Notes: generated by a model not told the origin, from the letters alone. DNA of 64,000 nt from an uncultured Clostridia bacterium (GCA_944387375.1 CALXEQ010000007.1:1-64000), one strand, 5' to 3'; positions 28,088 through 37,096 are shown, numbered from the stretch's first letter. A program made the numbers and translations.

Positions 28088-28663
28088 ATGAAAAAATATA
28101 TAAAAAAAATAATAACTGTTATATTGTTAGTTGTTATAGCTATACTTTTTGCTGTATATTATAAAAATTACTTAAATAACAATATTAATATTTATCAAGA
28201 AAACAATACTATAACAAGTATAGATAATCCAAATAATCAAATAGAACTTACCGAAGCTACAGTTACAAAAGTGATTGATGGCGATACAATATGGGTAAAC
28301 ATTAATGGAAAAGAAGAAAAAGTAAGATTTATTGGTGTAAATTGTCCTGAATATACAACTAAAATTGAAGAATATGGTAAAGAAGCAACAGAATATACTA
28401 CTAATGAACTTTTAGGTAAAAAAGTATATTTACAAAAAGATATATCTCAAACAGATGATTATAACAGACTTTTAAGATATGTATGGCTTGAAAAAATAGA
28501 CACAATAAATGAGGAAAATATTGAAAATTATTTATTTAATGCAAAACTTGTAATTAATGGATATGCTCAAAGCAATTATTATAAACCAGACATTTCTTTA
28601 CAAGATTATTTAGAAAAATTTGAAAATGAAGCTAAACAACAAAAAATTGGAATATGGCAATAA
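28088..28663 (+). CDS. Membrane-anchored thermonuclease-family (SNase) nuclease
   Basis: A 191-residue staphylococcal-nuclease-like protein with an N-terminal membrane helix (ITVILLVVIAILFAVYY). TKVIDGDTIWV, VRFIGVNCPEYTT (Arg and Glu with the Arg35/Glu43 spacing of SNase) and DDYNRLLRYVW (Arg87 equivalent) give a complete catalytic set. The C-terminal EAKQQKIGIWQ is also typical. It should cleave nucleic acid outside the membrane with Ca2+. GGAAGGTGA precedes the ATG. It ends in a hairpin shared with the convergent S66 gene. Confidence 0.88.
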   Translation: MKKYIKKIITVILLVVIAILFAVYYKNYLNNNINIYQENNTITSIDNPNNQIELTEATVTKVIDGDTIWVNINGKEEKVRFIGVNCPEYTTKIEEYGKEATEYTTNELLGKKVYLQKDISQTDDYNRLLRYVWLEKIDTINEENIENYLFNAKLVINGYAQSNYYKPDISLQDYLEKFENEAKQQKIGIWQ

Positions 28664-28690
28664 AAAATGCACTTTAAAAGTGCATTTTTT
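28662..28690. terminator. Bidirectional terminator between the nuclease and S66 genes
   Basis: AAAAAATGCACTT pairs with AAGTGCATTTTTT in both directions, with A and T runs on the two sides. The stop codon of the minus-strand S66 gene lies in the T-run. Confidence 0.85.
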
Positions 28691-29705
28691 ATATTAATTT
28701 TTGTATAAGTTTTCCTTTTCCATTTTTATAATGAAATTTTGCATAAGCTCCATTTATTATAGTCATTTGTGGTGGTATATGTCCAAGATCCACATTATAT
28801 ACAATTGGTACATTATATTTTTCTAATGCTCTTTTTACAGCATCTTTAAAGCTAAAATAATAATCATTATTATTCTCTTGCATCATAGACCTTCCTATTA
28901 AAAATCCTTTAACATTTTTAAAATATCCCATTTGATCCATATGCCATAATCTTCTATAAAATTCTAAAGGCTGTAATTCACAATTGTCTATGTACCAAAT
29001 TATTCCCTCATCAAATTGTGAAATAAAGTTGTTTATATTATCCATTTTAGTACCAGATATAAGAGAAAATGTATCTATACATCCGCCAATTATTCTTCCC
29101 TCAAATTCTATATCATTTATATCACATTCATATATATTATCTTCTGTTAAGTTATATCCTTTAATATTTCCTTCTTCATATTCATTTTTTTGATACTTAG
29201 GATAACTCTCTTGCACAAACTCCTCATCATTACTAAACATAAAATCTATACAATCTTGGATTGATTTATATCTTGGATTCATAGCATAGTCACTAATGTT
29301 TTCCATATGAATAGTAGCTATATTAAACTTAGTAGTAATGTATAAATTTAAAAGAGATGGGTCTGAAAATCCTTGAAACCATTTTGGGTTATTTCTTATA
29401 ACATCTTGATGTTCATCTAAATATGGTAACATCTCCATTAAAAATTCTCCACCTCTTGCTGCAATTATATATTTAACACTGGTATTTTTATATAATTCTA
29501 AAAGTTCAGTTGCTCTTTGTTCTCCATTAGAGCTTACTATTCCTTCATCTTTTCTTACATTATCTGTTTCAATAACATTTAAGCCAAGATTCATAATATT
29601 GTCTATTGCTAAATCTATTTTTTGAGCATTAGACGTTGCAGACACTGCTGTAATTCCAACAATATCCCCTTTTTTTAATTTATCTGGATATATCATAATT
29701 TTCAT
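28689..29705 (-). CDS. S66-family serine peptidase (LD-carboxypeptidase/MccF type)
   Basis: About 338 residues. The nucleophile is in FQGFSDPSLL (GxSDxS like the GYSD of LdcA). YIDNCEL supplies the Glu and VDLGHIPPQM the His of the Ser-Glu-His triad known for the family. LdcA homologues trim the D-Ala from tetrapeptides of recycled peptidoglycan and MccF homologues cleave microcin-type acyl phosphoramides; the choice is open, though sequences of this length in Firmicutes are often MccF-like. GGAGGA precedes the ATG at 29705, one base after the rsmE stop; the longer frame to 29732 was rejected. Confidence 0.85.
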   Translation of the reverse strand: MKIMIYPDKLKKGDIVGITAVSATSNAQKIDLAIDNIMNLGLNVIETDNVRKDEGIVSSNGEQRATELLELYKNTSVKYIIAARGGEFLMEMLPYLDEHQDVIRNNPKWFQGFSDPSLLNLYITTKFNIATIHMENISDYAMNPRYKSIQDCIDFMFSNDEEFVQESYPKYQKNEYEEGNIKGYNLTEDNIYECDINDIEFEGRIIGGCIDTFSLISGTKMDNINNFISQFDEGIIWYIDNCELQPLEFYRRLWHMDQMGYFKNVKGFLIGRSMMQENNNDYYFSFKDAVKRALEKYNVPIVYNVDLGHIPPQMTIINGAYAKFHYKNGKGKLIQKLI

Positions 29706-29706
29706 A

Positions 29707-30441
29707 CTATTCCTCCATTTCATATAAAACAATAGATAACAAATTTAAAGCTGCTGTTTCTGCTCTTAATATTCTGCTACCAAGTGATATACATGCAACA
29801 TTATCTATATTTTCTAGCTTTTGTGCCTCTTTAGGAGTGAATCCACCTTCGGCTCCAATAATAATACCAATATTTGTATATTCTTTGTCTTTTATATCAT
29901 TTAATTTTTCCTTTAAAGAAATGTGAGATGACTCATAAGCAAAAAGTACAGCATCATTTTCACATAATTTTTCACACATTTTATCCCAAGTTACTATATC
30001 TGCTACATCTACCATATCCATCCTACCACATTGCTTACATGCTTCTTCAGCTATTTTTTGAAGTTTTTCTTTTCTTTTAATCTTTCCCTTGTCATCTAAT
30101 TTTACTATTGTATTAGAAGATGTAAATGGTACTATCTTTTTTACTCCAATTTCTACTGCTTTTTGAATAACAAAATCTAGTTTATCATTTTTAAGTAAAG
30201 CAATATAAAGAGTAACATTTGTTTTAGGTATTCCTATTAATGGTGCCTCTTTTTCATACTTTAATGTAATATCTTCTCTTCCAATTTTTACTATACTATA
30301 TATCTTATCATTTATAATTATTTCATCTCCTATATTGTGCCTTAAAACTTGAATATGTTTTACTTCTCTTCCTGATATAATAATATTATTATCATCTATA
30401 CTATTTATATTATCATTTTCAACAATAAATCTTCTTGCCAC
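29707..30441 (-). CDS. rsmE: 16S rRNA m3U1498 methyltransferase RsmE
   Basis: A 244-residue SPOUT methyltransferase that N3-methylates U1498 of 16S rRNA using SAM. The N-terminal PUA-like domain is followed by a knotted SAM domain with IGAEGGFTPKEAQ and SLGSRILRAETAALNLLSI, the family signature. The start is GTG with GGAGGA upstream. It forms a pair with the S66 peptidase gene that begins one base after its stop. Confidence 0.96.
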   Translation of the reverse strand: MARRFIVENDNINSIDDNNIIISGREVKHIQVLRHNIGDEIIINDKIYSIVKIGREDITLKYEKEAPLIGIPKTNVTLYIALLKNDKLDFVIQKAVEIGVKKIVPFTSSNTIVKLDDKGKIKRKEKLQKIAEEACKQCGRMDMVDVADIVTWDKMCEKLCENDAVLFAYESSHISLKEKLNDIKDKEYTNIGIIIGAEGGFTPKEAQKLENIDNVACISLGSRILRAETAALNLLSIVLYEMEE

Positions 30442-30494
30442 TTTTTCCTCCTAAATATAATAAAATTATAAAACTAAAAAAAGTTAAAGTCAAC

Positions 30495-30529
30495 AAAAAA
30501 TGCTTTCAAGTATAAACTCAAAAGCATTA
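30495..30529 (-). terminator. Terminator of the der-plsY-ppaC operon
   Basis: AATGCTTT pairs with AAAGCATT, extended by wobble pairs in the minus-strand RNA to 12 bp, and six U residues follow. It lies just after the ppaC stop. Confidence 0.7.
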
Positions 30530-30533
30530 TTTT

Positions 30534-31454
30534 TTAAGCGTTTTCTTGTAATACTGGTAATATTTGTTTTTTTCTTGATACTACTCCAGGTAAAAAGGCA
30601 GTATTGTCTTCTAATTTTTTATTAAATCCTCTTTCAAATATATCTGTATTTTTACCAAGAACTATTGCTTGTGAATTGCTATTTATAATATCTGTAATAG
30701 CAAATACAAATAAATCTAAATTATTTTTTTCAATATCTGCACTTATAGCTTGTTCTATTTCTTCTTTTCTATTCATCATATCATTAATATCTGCAGTATT
30801 TACTTGTGCAACCTTTGCATTTTTATCTTTTAATGTACATACTTTACAGTCTAAAGATATCAATTCGTCTGCTGTAAATCCACTTAAATCTGTTCCAGCT
30901 TTTAACATATCAAGACCATATACTTGAGCATTTAATCCAGATATTTTTTCCAATTCTTTTACTGCGTTTTCATCTTCAACTGTTTTAGTTGGAGATTTTA
31001 AAAGTAATGTATCAGAAATAATAGCACTCATCATAAGAGACGCAATTTTTTTATCTATTTCCACATTATTTTCTTTATAAAGTTTATATAATATTGTACA
31101 TGTACATCCTACAGGCTCTGCTCTATAATACAATGGCTCTGATGTTTGAAAATCACAAATTCTATGATGATCAACAACCATTTTTATTTTAGCATTTTCA
31201 ATATTATCTACACTTTGTGAAAACTCATTATGATCAACAAGTATTACTTCTTGTCCATCTTCAACTTTTTCAATCATTCTTGGTGCATTAACACCTAAAT
31301 AATTAAGTACATATTCTGTTTCCTTATTTAAATTTCCAAGTCTTACAGCTTCTACTTCTTTTCCTAATTTTTTTTGTAAATTTTCCATTACAATTGCAGA
31401 GCAAATTGTATCAGTATCTGGACTTTTGTGTCCAAAAATTAACATTTTTTCCAT
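30534..31454 (-). CDS. ppaC: Manganese-dependent inorganic pyrophosphatase (family II)
   Basis: The 306-residue DHH-family enzyme hydrolyses pyrophosphate to two phosphates in the cytosol. GHKSPDTDTICSA, ILVDHNEFSQ and MVVDHHRICDF are the metal-binding motifs. The C-terminal DHHA2 domain ends with GVVSRKKQILP, the SRKKQ substrate-binding motif. It has no CBS insert, so it is the short unregulated form. It lies 16 bases after plsY. Confidence 0.96.
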   Translation of the reverse strand: MEKMLIFGHKSPDTDTICSAIVMENLQKKLGKEVEAVRLGNLNKETEYVLNYLGVNAPRMIEKVEDGQEVILVDHNEFSQSVDNIENAKIKMVVDHHRICDFQTSEPLYYRAEPVGCTCTILYKLYKENNVEIDKKIASLMMSAIISDTLLLKSPTKTVEDENAVKELEKISGLNAQVYGLDMLKAGTDLSGFTADELISLDCKVCTLKDKNAKVAQVNTADINDMMNRKEEIEQAISADIEKNNLDLFVFAITDIINSNSQAIVLGKNTDIFERGFNKKLEDNTAFLPGVVSRKKQILPVLQENA

Positions 31455-31470
31455 AAATTATCTTCCTTTC

Positions 31471-32070
31471 TTATATTGTATTTTCTTGTTTATTTATCAT
31501 TCTTTGAATATTTTCCCTATGCTTATATAACACAATTAGTAATGATATAATTAAAGCTGGAATATAACTACATCCAAGTATTAAAGATAAAATTAAATAT
31601 AATATACATCCAGCAAGCGTGCCTTTAGCTACTACTTTAGTTATTGCTATTACAATTAATCCTACTACCATACAAACTGCAACATATCTAGTACTAAATA
31701 TACTCATAAGTATTATAAATTCTACTATTCCTTTTCCACCATTAAATTTATATATGGCAGGAAAGCAATGTCCTATCATACAACCTAAAATAACAGTAGA
31801 CTCAAACATAGTACTTGCTATATTTTCTCCTAAATAAATAGCTATAAACTTTGCAATATAATAACTTAATATCACTTTAAAAATTGTAAGTAATAACACT
31901 AATATTCCAGTAAAATTTCCCATTACCTTAAATGAATTGTATACACTTGCATCCATATTACCAAGTCTACGTATATCTTCTTTTGTTTTAAGTTTACAAA
32001 TTATAATAGAGGGATTAAACATATTAATAATATAAACAATAACAAATATTAAAACTATATTTATACTCAT
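31471..32070 (-). CDS. plsY: PlsY-type acyl-phosphate:glycerol-3-phosphate acyltransferase, divergent motif 1
   Basis: A 199-residue, multi-pass membrane protein. Motif 2 (GHCFPAIYKFNGGKGIV) and motif 3 (KHRENIQRM) match PlsY, which makes lysophosphatidate from acyl-phosphate and glycerol-3-phosphate. Motif 1, usually GSGNxGATN, reads RLGNMDASVYNS, so the Gly and Thr residues are altered. It may be a working but divergent enzyme or a paralogue with another acceptor; the sequence alone does not decide. It sits in the der-plsY-ppaC operon, and der-plsY adjacency is common in Clostridia. Confidence 0.8.
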   Translation of the reverse strand: MSINIVLIFVIVYIINMFNPSIIICKLKTKEDIRRLGNMDASVYNSFKVMGNFTGILVLLLTIFKVILSYYIAKFIAIYLGENIASTMFESTVILGCMIGHCFPAIYKFNGGKGIVEFIILMSIFSTRYVAVCMVVGLIVIAITKVVAKGTLAGCILYLILSLILGCSYIPALIISLLIVLYKHRENIQRMINKQENTI

Positions 32071-32079
32071 ATTACCTCA

Positions 32080-33408
32080 CTAGTCTTTATCACTTTTTCT
32101 TTCTCTAATAATCATATGTATAGGTGTTCCTTTAAATCCAAATTGCTTTCTTAAATGATTTTCAATATATCTTACATATGAAAAATGCATTAATTCTTTA
32201 GAATTAACAAATATAACAAATGTAGGTGGTCTTGTTGAAACTTGTGTCATGTAATATATCTTTAATCTTCTACCCTTATCTGAAGGAGGCTGAGTTATTG
32301 CTATTGCATCAGATAATACATCATTTAGCATTCCAGTAGAAATTCTTTGACTATTTTGCTTATCTACCTCATTTATTAATTCAAATATTTTATCTACCCT
32401 TTGACCAGTAACAGCAGAAATAAATATTATTGGTGCATAGTCTAAATATGCAAGTTTAGCATAAACTTGTTTTTTATACTTTTGCATAGTATTTGTTTCT
32501 TTTTCTACTAAATCCCATTTATTTATTACTATTATTACACCTTTTCCTGCTTCATGTGCAATACCTGCAATTTTTTCATCCTGTTCTGTTACACCTTCTG
32601 TTGCATCAATCATTATTAAGCAAACATTAGCTTTTTCAATAGCACTTTTTGCTTTAAGCACAGAATATTTTTCAAGTTTATCATAAACTTTATTCTTTCT
32701 TCTAATACCTGCAGTATCAACAAAAATATATTTTCCAAACTTATTTTCAAAATATGTATCTATTGCATCTCTTGTAGTTCCAGCAATATCTGATACAATT
32801 ACTCTTTCTTCTCCAAGTATTTTGTTTATAAGGGAAGATTTTCCAGCATTAGGCTTTCCAATTACTGCAACCCTTATTGTATCTTCATCTTCAATCTCAG
32901 TTTCTACACTACCAAATTTATTATATATTTCATCTAAAAGTTCACCAATTCCAAGCTTCTTACCAGCAGAAATTGGCATAGGATCTCCAAGCCCTAAGTT
33001 ATAAAACTCATATAACTCATCAGGAGGTGCTCCAACTCTATCACATTTATTACAAACTAAAATAACAGGTTTCTTTGTCTTCCTTAGCATTTGAGCAACT
33101 TCCTCATCTGACACTGTAACTCCTGTCTTTACATCAGTTATAAATACGATAACATCAGCAATATCCATAGCAAGCTCTGCTTGTCTTCTCATTTGCTTTA
33201 TTATTATATCATCAGATTCTGGTTCAATTCCACCAGTATCAATCACTTGAAATGTTGTTCCACGCCAAGCACAATCTGCATATATTCTATCACGTGTTAC
33301 TCCTGGTATATCTTTTACAATTGAAATTTTCTCTCCAGCAAATACATTAAATAAAGTAGATTTTCCAACATTAGGTCTTCCAACAATTGCTACTACTTTT
33401 TTTGCCAT
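32080..33408 (-). CDS. der: Ribosome biogenesis GTPase Der (EngA)
   Basis: About 442 residues with two tandem GTPase domains: GRPNVGKSTLFN and VDTGGIEP, NKCD in the first; GKPNAGKSSLIN, DTAGIR, NKWD in the second. A C-terminal KH-like domain follows. It acts in assembly of the 50S subunit. A longer frame begins at 33501, but its first 31 residues lie over the promoter and GGAGG sits directly before the ATG at 33408 (MAKKVVAIVG), so this start was used. It is the first gene of der-plsY-ppaC. Confidence 0.97.
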   Translation of the reverse strand: MAKKVVAIVGRPNVGKSTLFNVFAGEKISIVKDIPGVTRDRIYADCAWRGTTFQVIDTGGIEPESDDIIIKQMRRQAELAMDIADVIVFITDVKTGVTVSDEEVAQMLRKTKKPVILVCNKCDRVGAPPDELYEFYNLGLGDPMPISAGKKLGIGELLDEIYNKFGSVETEIEDEDTIRVAVIGKPNAGKSSLINKILGEERVIVSDIAGTTRDAIDTYFENKFGKYIFVDTAGIRRKNKVYDKLEKYSVLKAKSAIEKANVCLIMIDATEGVTEQDEKIAGIAHEAGKGVIIVINKWDLVEKETNTMQKYKKQVYAKLAYLDYAPIIFISAVTGQRVDKIFELINEVDKQNSQRISTGMLNDVLSDAIAITQPPSDKGRRLKIYYMTQVSTRPPTFVIFVNSKELMHFSYVRYIENHLRKQFGFKGTPIHMIIRERKSDKD

Positions 33409-33451
33409 TTTTTTCGCCTCCTTATTAAAAAAATAAATTTTTACATGTAAT

Positions 33452-33480
33452 ATTTTAACATTTTTTATGTAAAAAGTCAA
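33452..33480 (-). promoter_or_regulatory. Predicted promoter of der-plsY-ppaC
   Basis: TTGACT (33480-33475), 17 bases, TAAAAT (33457-33452), in the gap between the upstream terminator and der. Confidence 0.65.
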
Positions 33481-33517
33481 AAAAATATAAAGAGTAAACA
33501 TAATTTACTCCTTATAT
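33479..33517 (-). terminator. Terminator of the sortase operon
   Basis: A 14-bp stem (33485-33498 with 33504-33517) has one G-U wobble that pairs only in the minus-strand RNA, followed by seven U residues. Confidence 0.8.
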
Positions 33518-33523
33518 CATTAT

Positions 33524-33730
33524 TTAAATTATTGGATCGTCTGGATCATCTTTTTTTAAGCTATTATTTTCTCTTTTATTTTTTCTACTACTAATAGTAT
33601 TAGATAATACATCTAATACTACTGCAAGTATAATAACTAATGTAGGATAAATAATACTCAAACCATAATATTTACAAATAAATACAAGCACTATAGCAAT
33701 ACATGCTATTACTAAAACTAAATAATGCAT
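33524..33730 (-). CDS. Small membrane protein of unknown function in the sortase operon
   Basis: A 68-residue protein with two hydrophobic segments (LVLVIACIAIVLVFICKYYG and IIYPTLVIILAVVLDVL) and a charged tail ending KKDDPDDPII. The ribosome-binding site is weak, but it begins one base after the preceding stop, so translational coupling is likely. No family was recognised. Confidence 0.55.
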   Translation of the reverse strand: MHYLVLVIACIAIVLVFICKYYGLSIIYPTLVIILAVVLDVLSNTISSRKNKRENNSLKKDDPDDPII

Positions 33731-33731
33731 T

Positions 33732-34268
33732 TTATTTATATATTATATCCTGATCAAAATATTTCTTTATGACTTGAGCAAATTTTTCTTTTTCTATATG
33801 TGTAGTAGCATTACTAGAATAATATTTTTCGGTTCCATCAGCAAGCTCTATTTCAAAACTCCAATCTGCATCTTTTCCACTATCTCTATTTTGAGTATCA
33901 TAATCTAAAATACCACTTGCATATATTTCTTCATTATAATCTAGGAATTTATCTTCTCCCCACTTTTTCTCATCGCTATTATTAGGAGTTGAAAAAGTAG
34001 CATAAACTTCACCTTTATCATTCCTTATCACATAATACACATTATATCCTTCATCAACTTTTTCGCTATAAATTAGCCTTTCAACAGCATTTGAAGAATT
34101 TACATGATAGCTATCTTCTAAATATCTATAAACTCCCACACCTACACAAATACATACTAAGATAATAAATAAAGCTATAAAATAATAATGCACATTATTT
34201 ACATTTATAAACTTCTTTTCACTATTTTTAAATTTTAGTTCTTTTTCTTTCTTTATTTTTTTTGGCAT
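33732..34268 (-). CDS. Membrane-anchored protein of unknown function, coupled to the sortase
   Basis: A 178-residue protein with a Lys-rich cytoplasmic N-terminus, one membrane helix (YYFIALFIILVCICVGVGVYRY) and an extracytoplasmic domain of about 125 residues. Its ATG overlaps the sortase stop codon by one base (TAATG), a sign of coupled translation. It could be an accessory factor or a substrate of the sortase, but it has no C-terminal sorting signal, which argues against substrate. No family was recognised. Confidence 0.7.
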   Translation of the reverse strand: MPKKIKKEKELKFKNSEKKFINVNNVHYYFIALFIILVCICVGVGVYRYLEDSYHVNSSNAVERLIYSEKVDEGYNVYYVIRNDKGEVYATFSTPNNSDEKKWGEDKFLDYNEEIYASGILDYDTQNRDSGKDADWSFEIELADGTEKYYSSNATTHIEKEKFAQVIKKYFDQDIIYK

Positions 34269-34918
34269 TATTTTACACCTTCTTCTTGCTCCTTAGCGTC
34301 AAGCTCTCTTTCTGAAGTTAATTCACCTTTTACAACTATTCTTTTAGTTGCAGCTTGTGTACAAGTAATAAGAGTTATTTCTCTTTTAGTTCCTCCATTT
34401 AGCACGTCAGTTCTAGAAGGATCAACTACTTCTGTTGAAGTTACAGTATATACATATTCATGTGTTTTTGTTACAATTCTTACTTTATCTCCAACTTGTA
34501 CTTTATGTAAATCTCTAAAAAGCTCAGTATATATATTATTATGTGCAGCTAAACAATAATTACCAATCTGTCCTGCTTCAGCACAACCTTCAAATTTTCC
34601 TATGTAATTTTTTAAAGTTTCATCATCTGTTCCCTCTGCTATTTGGCCCCTTATAGAATAAGCTGGAATATCTAAAACTGCTATTGCATTTCCAGTAACT
34701 CTTAATGGAGTATCTTCTGCAAGAGATGCTAAAATACCACCGTTATTTTCTTGTGTTCCCCCAGAAATACTTATTTGTTCTGTTAAATTTTTTATTTTTT
34801 CCTGATTTAATAAATTCTTTATCTCAATTATAGCAAAAGATGTAACTGCTATAAAAATTATTAATATTAACACTTCCTTAGCTCTAGCTTTAAATTTTAA
34901 TCTTCCTATTTTTTTCAT
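34268..34918 (-). CDS. Sortase (transpeptidase, class D-like)
   Basis: About 216 residues with an N-terminal membrane anchor (VLILIIFIAVTSFAII) and the sortase barrel. The catalytic His is in CLAAHNN, the catalytic Cys in ITLITCTQA (TLxTC motif) and the Arg in KRIVVKGEL. Sortases cut a C-terminal sorting motif and attach the protein to the cell wall or a pilus. Class is uncertain; the compact form and the VLDIPAYSIRGQIAEG region fit class D or E best. ATG at 34918 has AGGAGG 9 bases upstream; the ATG at 34927 abuts that site and was rejected. The adhesins at 11994-22356 are plausible substrates. Confidence 0.9.
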   Translation of the reverse strand: MKKIGRLKFKARAKEVLILIIFIAVTSFAIIEIKNLLNQEKIKNLTEQISISGGTQENNGGILASLAEDTPLRVTGNAIAVLDIPAYSIRGQIAEGTDDETLKNYIGKFEGCAEAGQIGNYCLAAHNNIYTELFRDLHKVQVGDKVRIVTKTHEYVYTVTSTEVVDPSRTDVLNGGTKREITLITCTQAATKRIVVKGELTSERELDAKEQEEGVK

Positions 34919-34969
34919 TAGTACCATCCTCCTACATTAAGTAATATCCATAATTACTTAGATAATTAA

Positions 34970-34999
34970 ATTATAACACATTTATTTAATTTTAGTCAA
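34970..34999 (-). promoter_or_regulatory. Promoter of the sortase operon
   Basis: TTGACT (34999-34994), 18 bases, TATAAT (34975-34970). It is divergent from the glycosyltransferase promoter in the same 251-bp gap; nothing else was seen there. Confidence 0.7.
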
Positions 35000-35075
35000 T
35001 TATTTTGTTATTATATCTTATGTAATCCCATATATTTATACTACAGTATTATTTTACCAAAAAAATCTCTCAATA

Positions 35076-35104
35076 TTGACTTTTTTTATTAATTAATATA
35101 TAAT
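35076..35104 (+). promoter_or_regulatory. Promoter of the glycosyltransferase gene
   Basis: TTGACT (35076-35081), 17 bases, consensus TATAAT (35099-35104), 65 bases before the start codon. Confidence 0.75.
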
Positions 35105-35169
35105 ATTTGTGTTATTTTAGCTAAAAATGTATTATTTTTTACATACATTTTTTAAGGAGTTGTAATATT

Positions 35170-36450
35170 ATGAAAATTGGTATTTTTACCGACACATATA
35201 ATCCTGTTACATCAGGTGTTGTAACTTCGATTAATATGATAGAACAAGAAATGAAAAAGAGAGGACATCAAGTATACGTCTTTACAACATCAAAATCTAT
35301 ACAACCAAATGAAAATCAAACATTATATATGTTAAATAGCATTCCTCTACTTATTGCTAAACAATATAAAAACAGAGTAGCAACCTTTTACTCTAGAGAA
35401 ATAGCTAAACAAATAAAAGAATTAAATTTAGATATTGTGCATACACAATCTGAATTTTCACTTGGTGCATTTGGAAAAATAATCTCAAGAAAATATGACA
35501 TTCCTTTTATCCACACTTATCATACAATGTGGGAAGATTATGTACATTATATAACTCCAATAAAAGGAAGAAATATTTATTTAAAAAGATTAGTCAGAAA
35601 ATTTTCTAGAAGATTTTTAAGAAAAGCAGAATGTGTCATTACTCCTTCAAATAAAACTGCTAAATACTTAAAATATAAATGTAATGTAAAAAATAAACCT
35701 ATATATGTTATTCCTACTGGTATCGATATAAAACCTTTTTCAAAATCTAATTTTACATTAGAAGAGAAAAACAAACTAAAAGAATCTTTAGGAATAAAAC
35801 CTGAAGAAAAAGTAATACTTTTTCTTGGTAGAGTTGCAACAGAAAAAAGTATAGATGTTATTATGAATGTAATGCCCTCTATATTTAATGAATATCCTAA
35901 TTGTAAATTTTTAATTGTAGGGGATGGTCCTTCAAAAAAAGATTTACAAGAACAAGCTAAAGAATTAAACATTCAAGATAAAGTTATCTTTACTGGTAAA
36001 ATACCATATAATGATGTTCCTAAATATTATAATTTAGGTGATGTATTTGTAAATGCATCTCTTACAGAAACACAAGGATTAACATTTATCGAAGCAATGG
36101 CAGCAGGTATTCCAGTTGTTGCAAAATATGCTCCAAACTTATCTGAATATATTAAAAATGGTAAAAATGGTATTCTTGTAAAGAAAAATGCCGAGTTTAA
36201 AAATTATATTCTAAAATTATTTAATGATGAAAAAATGGCAAATTCTTTGGTTAGCAATGGATATCAAACAGCAAAAGAATATTCAATAGAACAATTTGGA
36301 GATAAATTAGAAATGCTTTACACTGAGATTATAAAGCTACACAATCTAAAAAAAGAAGCACAAACAAAAGAAGAAAAAAACAAACAAAAGAAAACTATAT
36401 ACAAACGTATCGGAGAAAAACTATTATATATAACAAGAATCAAAAAATAG
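35170..36450 (+). CDS. GT4-family glycosyltransferase, probable 1,2-diacylglycerol 3-glucosyltransferase
   Basis: A 426-residue GT-B enzyme. The N-terminal domain begins MKIGIFTDTYNPVTSGVVTS, as in bacterial diacylglycerol glucosyltransferases, with HTYHTMWEDYVHY and a basic, membrane-binding stretch around residues 137-158. The C-terminal UDP-sugar domain has ILFLGRVATEKS and the E-x7-E motif in TETQGLTFIEAMAAGIPVV. It would transfer glucose from UDP-glucose to diacylglycerol at the membrane. The C-terminus is Lys-rich. A membrane-protein gene follows at once. Confidence 0.82.
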   Translation: MKIGIFTDTYNPVTSGVVTSINMIEQEMKKRGHQVYVFTTSKSIQPNENQTLYMLNSIPLLIAKQYKNRVATFYSREIAKQIKELNLDIVHTQSEFSLGAFGKIISRKYDIPFIHTYHTMWEDYVHYITPIKGRNIYLKRLVRKFSRRFLRKAECVITPSNKTAKYLKYKCNVKNKPIYVIPTGIDIKPFSKSNFTLEEKNKLKESLGIKPEEKVILFLGRVATEKSIDVIMNVMPSIFNEYPNCKFLIVGDGPSKKDLQEQAKELNIQDKVIFTGKIPYNDVPKYYNLGDVFVNASLTETQGLTFIEAMAAGIPVVAKYAPNLSEYIKNGKNGILVKKNAEFKNYILKLFNDEKMANSLVSNGYQTAKEYSIEQFGDKLEMLYTEIIKLHNLKKEAQTKEEKNKQKKTIYKRIGEKLLYITRIKK

Positions 36451-36462
36451 GATGTGATATTT

Positions 36463-37071
36463 ATGTGGCTTATTACCGTTTTATTAGTTATACTTATTAC
36501 GTTAGTATTAATTGTAATTATGGACACAGCAATGAAACTAGCATTAATGATTACTACACTTTATAACTATGAAACAAAAAAATTATTTATACCAGCTACT
36601 CTTACAGTATTTCTTTGGGCTATATTACTTGTAGGATGCTTTAATTCTATAAATACTTCTTTGGGAGGAAATGCTATTGACATTATCTTTTCAATGATAT
36701 TTGATAATACATTAGTATCCGAATATAGTACTGTACTTATTAGAACATTACTTTCAACATTTTTAATTGGTACACTACTTCAATCATTTACATATTATAC
36801 AGTTAATATAAATTATCAAAAAGTCACTGGTACTGTAAGATTTTCATTTAAAAAATTAATAAGAAATTTATGTAAAAAAATATTTAAAAAAGATATTTTC
36901 AAAAAAGAAAATAATTCCTCTTTATCTGAAATACAAAGAGGTCCTAAAAAACTTACTTTTGGTAGAGCTATAATGACTAGTATAATTTCTGTTATAATAA
37001 CAGTAATTGTATGTGTTGTACTATTTTTAATTGGAAATGCATTAAGCTCAAAAGTTATAACAATGTTTTAA
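36463..37071 (+). CDS. Multi-pass membrane protein of unknown function
   Basis: About 202 residues with four or so membrane segments (WLITVLLVILITLVLIVIMD, LFIPATLTVFLWAILLVGCF, and a C-terminal IMTSIISVIITVIVCVVLFLIG) and a Lys-rich cytoplasmic loop (KKIFKKDIFKKENNSS). A GTG at 36454 is possible, but ATG at 36463 is better spaced from AGGATGTGA. It follows the lipid glucosyltransferase by a few bases and may act with it in the membrane; that is inference. No family was recognised. Confidence 0.65.
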   Translation: MWLITVLLVILITLVLIVIMDTAMKLALMITTLYNYETKKLFIPATLTVFLWAILLVGCFNSINTSLGGNAIDIIFSMIFDNTLVSEYSTVLIRTLLSTFLIGTLLQSFTYYTVNINYQKVTGTVRFSFKKLIRNLCKKIFKKDIFKKENNSSLSEIQRGPKKLTFGRAIMTSIISVIITVIVCVVLFLIGNALSSKVITMF

Positions 37072-37096
37072 AAAGCATGTGAATCACATGCTTTTT
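37070..37096. terminator. Bidirectional terminator between convergent genes
   Basis: AAAAAGCATGTG pairs perfectly with CACATGCTTTTT around a three-base loop and works in both directions. The stop codon of the HD-protein gene lies inside the hairpin. Confidence 0.85.

Noticed and set aside
33409-33501. 31-residue N-terminal extension of Der
   Set aside because: It covers the predicted promoter and has no ribosome-binding site; the Der family begins at MAKKVVAIVG.
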